Source: Candidatus Avelusimicrobium faecicola (GTDB lineage Bacteria > Elusimicrobiota > Elusimicrobia > Elusimicrobiales > Elusimicrobiaceae). From it: 9,676 nt of DNA. The notes beneath the pieces were generated by a model, which saw only the letters and a list, made by a program, of their open reading frames with translations, was not told where the DNA came from and made no database searches. Below, piece after piece: positions 5,705-9,676 of the stretch (position 1 is its first letter; each line of letters starts with the position of its first letter). A program made the translations under genes and the position numbers. Location: NCBI GenBank assembly GCA_900540405.1, contig UQFW01000054.1:1-9676 (forward strand). The letters are read 5' to 3'.

Positions 5705-6534
5705 TTAGCGATAAAATTATTTTACTGGCCCTGGAAGAAGACCTGGGGCTCGGGGATATTACCTCCGATACGATTTTCCCGCCTGCCGCGCAGGCCAAGG
5801 CCGTCATCCGCGCCAAAGAAGATTTAGTGCTTTGCGGCTTGCCGGTGGCCCGCCAAGTGTTTGAACTGGTGGACCCGTCCGTCACGTTTACCCCGCTTAA
5901 ACAAGAGGGGGATAACGTGCAAAAAGGCGAAGAAGTGTTAGCGCTTAGCGGGCCGGTGCTTTCCATATTAAAAGCGGAGCGCACGGCGCTTAACTTTATG
6001 CAGCGTATGTCCGGCATTGCTTCGGCCAGCCGCGCGTATGCGCAAGTGGGCGCCAAATACGGCGTAATGATTGTGGATACCCGCAAAACACAGCCCGGTA
6101 TGCGCCGGTTGGATAAATACGCCGTGCGTATCGGCGGGGCGCGCAACCACCGTATGACGTTGGCGGACAGCGTGATGATTAAAGACAACCATATTGCGGC
6201 GGCGGGCTCCATTACTAAAGCGGTAGCCAAAATTAAAGCGGCTATCGGCCACACGCCTAAAGTAGAGGTAGAGGCGGAAACGCCCGAACAGGTGCAGGAA
6301 GCCGTAAACGCGGGGGCGGATATTATTATGTTTGATAATATGACCCCGGCCCAGGTGGCCCAGTGTAAAAAACTGGTCAACGGCCGCGCCATTATAGAGG
6401 TTTCGGGCGGCATTACGCTGGAAAATTTGGAAGCCTACTGCCAAGCCGGGCCTGATGTTATTTCTTCCGGCGCGCTGACGCACTCCGTCCCGGCGAAAGA
6501 TTTAAGCCTAAAAATTGTACAATATATATGTTAA
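5701..6534 (+). CDS. nadC: Nicotinate-nucleotide pyrophosphorylase (quinolinate phosphoribosyltransferase)
   Basis: NadC converts quinolinate and PRPP to nicotinate mononucleotide, CO2 and pyrophosphate, directly following NadA. The 277-residue length is typical. Family blocks appear in order: EEDLGLGDIT (12-21), ERTALNFMQRMSGIA (93-107), DTRKTQPGMRRLDKYAV (126-142), GGARNHRM (145-152), IKDNHI (160-165), VEVEAE (188-193), IIMFDNM (208-214), EVSGGI (233-238) and SSGALTHS (255-262). Basic residues Arg94, Arg128, Lys129, His150, Arg151 and Lys161 that bind the acid and phosphate groups, and the acidic Glu191 and Asp212, are in place. The start codon overlaps the nadA stop as ATGA, a sign of translational coupling, and no separate ribosome site is needed. 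No defect is seen. Confidence 0.96.
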   Translation: MISDKIILLALEEDLGLGDITSDTIFPPAAQAKAVIRAKEDLVLCGLPVARQVFELVDPSVTFTPLKQEGDNVQKGEEVLALSGPVLSILKAERTALNFMQRMSGIASASRAYAQVGAKYGVMIVDTRKTQPGMRRLDKYAVRIGGARNHRMTLADSVMIKDNHIAAAGSITKAVAKIKAAIGHTPKVEVEAETPEQVQEAVNAGADIIMFDNMTPAQVAQCKKLVNGRAIIEVSGGITLENLEAYCQAGPDVISSGALTHSVPAKDLSLKIVQYIC

Positions 6535-6546
6535 GCGATTTATAAT
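6515..6546 (+). promoter_or_regulatory. Weak candidate internal promoter before the aminotransferase
   Basis: TTGTAC (6515-6520) and TATAAT (6541-6546) straddle the nadC stop, separated by 20 bp, which is longer than the optimum. Transcription from here would start about 8-10 nt before the aminotransferase ATG. The -10 box is perfect, but the spacing makes this a weak call; read-through from nadC would serve equally well. Confidence 0.3.
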
Positions 6547-6561
6547 TATGGGGGTTTTTGC

Positions 6562-7767
6562 ATGAATTACAACGAGTTGTTTTCCCAAGTGGTGTATCGC
6601 TCCAAAGCGTCCGCCATTAGAGAACTTTTGAAAGTGATAGCCCGCCCGGATATTATTTCCTTTGCCGGGGGATTGCCGGACCCGGAATTATTCCCTACCC
6701 AGGATGTTTCGGCCATTATGCAGGATGTGTTGGACGAGTCCCCCAAGGCGGCCTTGCAATATGGCACCACGGAGGGTTTTTTAGCTTTGCGCCAGGAATT
6801 AGTAAAACTGCTGAAAGAAACCGAGGGTATTACCGCCACGCCGGACCAATTAGTGATGGTGTCGGCCTCCCAGCAGGCGCTGGATATGACGGCCCGCCTG
6901 TTTGTAAACCCGGGTGACCCCATTATTACCGCGTGCCCCACTTATTTGGGCGCGTTGCAGGCGTTCCATGTGGCGGGGGCGCATATTATCGGCGCCGCCA
7001 GTGATGATTACGGCATTTTGGCCGAAGATTTGGAAGCCAAGCTGGCCCGGTTGAAAGCGGCGGGCAAAACGTGCAAATTTATCTATTTAGTGCCGGATTT
7101 CCAAAACCCGACGGGAACGACTATCCCGGAAGAACGCCGCGTAAAAATTTTGGAAATTGCCAGAAAATACCATACGTTTATTTTGGAAGACTCCCCGTAC
7201 CGCCAGGTGCGTTTTGAGGGGGAATCCCCGCGTACTTTTTATGCGTTGGATAACGGCCAAGGCAACGTAATTACCATGTTTACGTTTTCCAAAGTGTTTG
7301 TGCCGGGGTTCCGCCTGGGCTTTATCGTCGGGTCGGAAGAGGTCATCCGCAAGTATGTTATTTTGAAACAAGCCATGGACTTGTGTACCTCTCCCATTTT
7401 GCAGTTGGCTACTTACGAGTATCTGCGCAGAGGGCTGCTCATGGAACACATCAAAAAAATTATTGCCTCTTACCGGGAAAAACGCGATTTAATGCTTAAA
7501 ACTTTGGCGGAATATATGCCAAAAGAGGTAAGCTGGACCCGCCCGGAGGGGGGGCTTTTCCTGTGGCTTACACTGCCTAAACACGTCAACGCGACGGAGC
7601 TTTTGCCTAAAGCGATTGAAAACAAAGTGGCGTATGTGGCCGGGGTGGATTTTTACCCGGATGCCAACGTGTTTAACGATATGCGCTTAAACTTTTCTTA
7701 TCCGACAAAAGAACAAATGGTAGAAGGGTTGAAACGCTTGGCCCAAACGATTAAAGAATGTTTATAG
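6562..7767 (+). CDS. PLP-dependent aminotransferase, LysN-like (fold type I, class I/II)
   Basis: This 401-residue cytoplasmic enzyme matches the Thermus LysN/2-aminoadipate aminotransferase style: SAIRELLKV (18-26), SFAGGLPDPELFP (33-45), SASQQALD (101-108), PDFQNPTGT (178-186), LEDSPYR (208-214), TFSKVFVPGFRLGF (241-254) and MRLNFSY (374-380). Lys244 should form the Schiff base with PLP, Asn182, Asp210 and Tyr213 contact the cofactor, and Arg375 holds the substrate carboxylate. There is no N-terminal helix-turn-helix, so it is an enzyme rather than a MocR regulator. Members act on alpha-aminoadipate, branched-chain, aromatic or other amino acids with 2-oxoglutarate; sequence alone does not settle which. 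The gene lies 27 bp after nadC in the same direction, preceded by a G-run (6550-6554) as a weak ribosome site, and ends at a strong terminator. A role in NAD synthesis is not implied. Confidence 0.9.
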   Translation: MNYNELFSQVVYRSKASAIRELLKVIARPDIISFAGGLPDPELFPTQDVSAIMQDVLDESPKAALQYGTTEGFLALRQELVKLLKETEGITATPDQLVMVSASQQALDMTARLFVNPGDPIITACPTYLGALQAFHVAGAHIIGAASDDYGILAEDLEAKLARLKAAGKTCKFIYLVPDFQNPTGTTIPEERRVKILEIARKYHTFILEDSPYRQVRFEGESPRTFYALDNGQGNVITMFTFSKVFVPGFRLGFIVGSEEVIRKYVILKQAMDLCTSPILQLATYEYLRRGLLMEHIKKIIASYREKRDLMLKTLAEYMPKEVSWTRPEGGLFLWLTLPKHVNATELLPKAIENKVAYVAGVDFYPDANVFNDMRLNFSYPTKEQMVEGLKRLAQTIKECL

Positions 7768-7770
7768 AAC

Positions 7771-7800
7771 AGTGCCCCGGTGACGGGGCACTCTCTTTTT
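7771..7800 (+). terminator. Intrinsic terminator ending the nad-aminotransferase cluster
   Basis: AGTGCCCC (7771-7778) pairs perfectly with GGGGCACT (7785-7792); an extra G-C pair closes a GTGA tetraloop. CTCTTTTT follows (7793-7800). It starts 4 bp after the aminotransferase stop. Confidence 0.92.
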
Positions 7801-7827
7801 CTGGGTCTATCGGGTACAGGTGGCATA

Positions 7828-7848
7828 GGCCCAAAGGCCCTTTTTTTT
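7828..7848 (+). terminator. Possible second, weaker terminator
   Basis: GGCC (7828-7831) and GGCC (7836-7839) can form a short stem over CAAA, with eight Ts at 7841-7848. An alternative fold pairs TGGGTC (7802-7807) with GGCCCA (7828-7833), including one G-U. The stem is short, so its strength relies on the T-run. It could back up the terminator at 7771-7800. Confidence 0.3.
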
Positions 7849-7896
7849 AGGCAGCATTTTTGCCAAAATAAAATAGGAGTGTGTACGAGGTAAATA

Positions 7897-8892
7897 ATGA
7901 AAAAACTATTTGTTGTGGGTTTAATACTGGCCATTTCATCTTCGGCTGTGTGGGCGCAAGGCCGCGTGGCCCCGGTGCTTAAACAGTTAGCTAAATCTTC
8001 CGTACAAAAAAACGGGCGCAGGGCCGCACGCTTGGAGCCGCTTTCCAATGCCCGTATAGAGGCACTGGCCCGGCGCGGTAAAGAAAAAATGATTATCAAA
8101 CGCGCGCTGGCGGTAGCGGCGGAGCGGAATTATCCTATTGCTTATATTTTGCGTGACGGGGAAGTAAACGATGCTCTATTGGCCAAAGCGTGGACTAGTT
8201 CCAGCCGGATTATGGCCCGCTGGGAAACCCAAAACACGCTGGGGCTTAATGCGTGGTTAATGGTGTTTGTGAGCAAGGTGCAAAAAGCCTTGTGCAAAAC
8301 GGACCCCAAAATCTTAAAACTAATGCGTACGGAGCTTAAAACGGCGCAGGCGCAGGCGGAAGAAATGTTCCGCTCTAAACACGTTTATTTAATGACTACT
8401 CCGCTTACGGTGCGGCAAATGGAAGAAATGCCGGAATACCGCGCTTTACTGGCGGAAGCGGTGGCCCAGCGCTTAACGGATAAAGTGTTGCCTAAATTTA
8501 ATTCCACGGCGCGGGTGACTATTCTTAAAATTTTAATGCAGGGCGTGTTTGACGGCTCCATAAAGCCGGTGGAACTGAATATGGCTATTTTGGAAAAAGA
8601 CGTTCACGCCGGGTTGCGCTTTATCGGCCCGCGTATGAAAAAGGTGGAGGGCTACGGCGTGATAAAAGAGCGCCTGAATATGTGCGCCCAACGCGCGGCG
8701 GAAATTGCCGCCAATAACAACATCCGCACCCTGGCAGAAATCCGCAACTTAATGCTAAAAGAAATGGAATATTTTGACAAGCATTGGGCCCCGGGTTTGG
8801 CGGTACAGGAAGATTGGCAAAAGTTAATTCACTTTTACCGGGATAATAAAACTGCCTTGAAAATATATCCGCAAGATATTTTTTTGAAATAA
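7897..8892 (+). CDS. Secreted helical protein, function unknown
   Basis: The 331-residue product has a classical Sec signal: MKK, a hydrophobic core to about residue 16, and AVWA-Q with probable cleavage after Ala20. No lipobox is present, so it should be periplasmic or exported. The mature part is basic and almost wholly alpha-helical, with Lys/Arg/Ala/Glu/Met/Leu-rich stretches at about 50-80, 130-165, 170-215 and 255-295, and no membrane segment after the signal. It has two cysteines (133, 263), no catalytic motif I can identify, and no repeat. I do not recognise the family. The start is supported by GAGGT (7887-7891) 5 nt upstream and by the signal peptide. It is a single gene between the terminators at 7771-7800 and 8919-8968; a TAAAAT at 7869-7874 is a candidate -10 without a good -35. 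Confidence 0.8.
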   Translation: MKKLFVVGLILAISSSAVWAQGRVAPVLKQLAKSSVQKNGRRAARLEPLSNARIEALARRGKEKMIIKRALAVAAERNYPIAYILRDGEVNDALLAKAWTSSSRIMARWETQNTLGLNAWLMVFVSKVQKALCKTDPKILKLMRTELKTAQAQAEEMFRSKHVYLMTTPLTVRQMEEMPEYRALLAEAVAQRLTDKVLPKFNSTARVTILKILMQGVFDGSIKPVELNMAILEKDVHAGLRFIGPRMKKVEGYGVIKERLNMCAQRAAEIAANNNIRTLAEIRNLMLKEMEYFDKHWAPGLAVQEDWQKLIHFYRDNKTALKIYPQDIFLK

Positions 8893-8918
8893 TAAAAAAG
8901 TAAAAATACTTAAAAAAT

Positions 8919-8968
8919 AAACAAAACAGCCTGCCGTTTTTAGAAGGGGGTTGTTTTGTTTTTTTTTT
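8919..8968 (+). terminator. Intrinsic terminator of the secreted-protein gene
   Basis: AAACAAAACAGCC (8919-8931) pairs with GGTTGTTTTGTTT (8949-8961) with one G-U pair, giving a 13-bp stem over a 17-nt loop. The T-run continues to 8968. It begins 26 bp after the stop. The A/T-rich stem is weaker than the other terminators here, but the shape and T-tract are right. Confidence 0.75.
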
Positions 8969-9003
8969 GATAAATTTTGTTTATATACAAAATTTATCAA
9001 AAA
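8964..9003. promoter_or_regulatory. Perfect 17-bp-arm palindrome directly upstream of the pilin gene
   Basis: TTTTTGATAAATTTTGT (8964-8980) is exactly complementary to ACAAAATTTATCAAAAA (8987-9003), with spacer TTATAT. The left arm shares its Ts with the tail of the preceding terminator; the right arm ends 11 bp before the pilin ATG, just ahead of GAGAG (9004-9008), the only ribosome-site candidate. Ts lie before and As after the stem on the plus strand, the opposite of a terminator. It could be an operator dyad or a 5'-leader stem that shields the mRNA or controls ribosome access. It also contains TTGATA, which may belong to a promoter. Confidence 0.6.
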
Positions 9004-9014
9004 GAGAGTATTTT

Positions 9015-9542
9015 ATGAAAAATAGAAATTTGCGGTATTTTTGGCGCAAGAAACAGGGGTTTACTTTAATTGAGTTGTTGGTAGTTGTGTTAATTATTGG
9101 GGTGTTGGCGGCGATGGCGTTGCCGCAGTACCGCGTGGCGGTGGGCATGAGCCGCGCTTCCACCATGTACGCCTTTATGCGCGGGGTAGACCAAGCCCAA
9201 CAGGCTTTTTTTATGGCAAACAACCGCTATGCCACTACCTTTGATTCGTTAAGTGTGGGAATCCCTCCCGGGTTTACCAAAACCGACGAAAAGCATATTA
9301 TAAAAGGCAGAACGGCGTGTTTTATAATGTCCTCATTGGGTGAAGAGAACATTTCTATTCAGTGTTCGGACGATTTGGCTGGGGTCACAATGGAAAAATA
9401 CCACAATAGTAATTTTTATATATGTTGGGCGGATAAAACCAAGGAAATTTCCAACCAAATTTGCCGCAGTTTATCTGGGCAAGATGAACACAATACTGTT
9501 AATGGTAGTGACGACGCGTTTGCATATTATATTACCAAATAA
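9015..9542 (+). CDS. Type IV pilin-like / pseudopilin protein with prepilin N-terminus
   Basis: The 175-residue protein begins with a basic leader (MKNRNLRYFWRKKQG) and a prepilin peptidase site G15-F16 followed by FTLIEL, with the conserved Glu20 at mature position 5. A hydrophobic helix spans 16-36 and leads into ALPQYRVAV. The pattern RYATTFDSL (71-79) and the C-terminal cysteines (102, 117, 137, 150) resemble the numerous small pilins of Elusimicrobium. Subunits of this kind build type IV pili or type II secretion pseudopili in the inner membrane and periplasm. I start at the ATG at 9015; an upstream TTG in frame at 8967 would place coding sequence through the palindrome and give an atypically long leader. 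No pilus assembly genes are adjacent. The second half is more AT-rich than the first. Whether it is a major pilin, minor pilin or pseudopilin cannot be decided. Confidence 0.9.
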   Translation: MKNRNLRYFWRKKQGFTLIELLVVVLIIGVLAAMALPQYRVAVGMSRASTMYAFMRGVDQAQQAFFMANNRYATTFDSLSVGIPPGFTKTDEKHIIKGRTACFIMSSLGEENISIQCSDDLAGVTMEKYHNSNFYICWADKTKEISNQICRSLSGQDEHNTVNGSDDAFAYYITK

Positions 9543-9573
9543 CTATTTATAAATCGGCTCTTGCACGCATAAA

Positions 9574-9614
9574 AATACCCCATGGCGCGTTTTTTGCGTA
9601 ATGGGGTATTCTTT
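9574..9614. terminator. Likely bidirectional terminator after the pilin
   Basis: AATACCCCAT (9574-9583) pairs perfectly with ATGGGGTATT (9601-9610). The 17-nt loop contains a smaller CGC/GCG stem (9586-9588/9596-9598) around six Ts. Rightward, CTTTA follows and is a modest U-tract; leftward, the tail reads TATTTTTATG, which is better. It would end the pilin transcript and any minus-strand gene entering from the right. Confidence 0.65.
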
Positions 9615-9631
9615 ATGGGGCAGGTTGTTGG

Positions 9632-9676
9632 TTAATCAAATAAAAACACTTTTAGAATATAACCCGCGGCCGAAAT
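9632..9676 (-). CDS. Possible C-terminal fragment of a gene running off the right edge
   Basis: One minus-strand frame is open from the window edge and ends at TAA (9634-9632), giving the 14 residues ISAAGYILKVFLFD. The hairpin at 9574-9610 has its better T-run on this strand, which fits a convergent gene ending here. Fourteen codons are too few to identify anything and could be open by chance. Confidence 0.25.
   Translation of the reverse strand: MSAAGYILKVFLFD

Noticed and set aside
5541..6413. 290-codon open frame antisense to nadA and nadC
   Set aside because: It lies opposite two unmistakable enzymes; its length follows from codon bias of those genes, and the translation is Ser/Ala/Arg/Thr-rich without motifs.
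6562..7767. MocR/GntR-type transcription regulator
   Set aside because: The protein is aminotransferase from its first residues and has no N-terminal winged-helix domain.
8967..9014. TTG start lengthening the pilin by 16 residues
   Set aside because: It would translate the palindrome and its own ribosome site, and make the prepilin leader unusually long; the ATG at 9015 gives a normal 15-residue leader.

Overview
The window looks like a chromosomal segment from a gut-type member of the Elusimicrobiota, near Elusimicrobium or the animal-gut lineages related to it. The main clue is the pilin-like protein at the right end: a short Elusimicrobium-style type IV pilin with a GFTLIE processing site, LPQYRVAV after the helix, a YATTFDSL-type segment and several cysteines in the C-terminal half. 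Intermediate G+C, two lipoproteins with an Asp-free +2 position, and AT-rich intergenic spacers with AAGGAG-type ribosome sites fit a Gram-negative-type anaerobe. The organism call is an inference from protein style, not from a marker gene.

Layout. Positions 1-325 hold no convincing gene but are rich in structure: a long nested inverted repeat (26-132) and a 50-bp unit repeated at about 110-bp spacing (135-309). A minus-strand lipoprotein of unknown function (326-1192) is divergent from a YbdG-type mechanosensitive channel (1233-2492), with only 40 bp between them. The channel gene ends in a clear terminator and faces a convergent AGCS-family sodium:amino-acid symporter (2591-4093, minus) that has its own terminator. 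A 187-bp AT-rich spacer then drives a rightward cluster: small lipoprotein (4281-4661), quinolinate synthase nadA (4664-5704), quinolinate phosphoribosyltransferase nadC (5701-6534) and a LysN-like class I aminotransferase (6562-7767), closed by a strong terminator. A secreted helical protein of unknown function (7897-8892) and the pilin (9015-9542) follow, each with its own hairpin structures. A few codons of a possible minus-strand gene touch the right edge.

How the genes work together. NadA and NadC perform consecutive steps from iminoaspartate to nicotinate mononucleotide; their 4-bp overlap and the 2-bp gap to the lipoprotein indicate one transcript. The aspartate-oxidising partner (NadB or aspartate dehydrogenase) is not here. 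The aminotransferase most resembles alpha-aminoadipate/branched-chain or aromatic aminotransferases of the LysN type and may simply be co-transcribed. The channel and symporter are housekeeping membrane functions.

The window is mostly ordinary metabolism and transport. I did not find an unmistakable new system. The best leads are non-coding: the nested hairpin element at the left, a perfect 13-bp-stem hairpin inside the start of nadA, paired 9-bp direct repeats in the nad promoter, and a perfect 17-bp-arm palindrome immediately upstream of the pilin.
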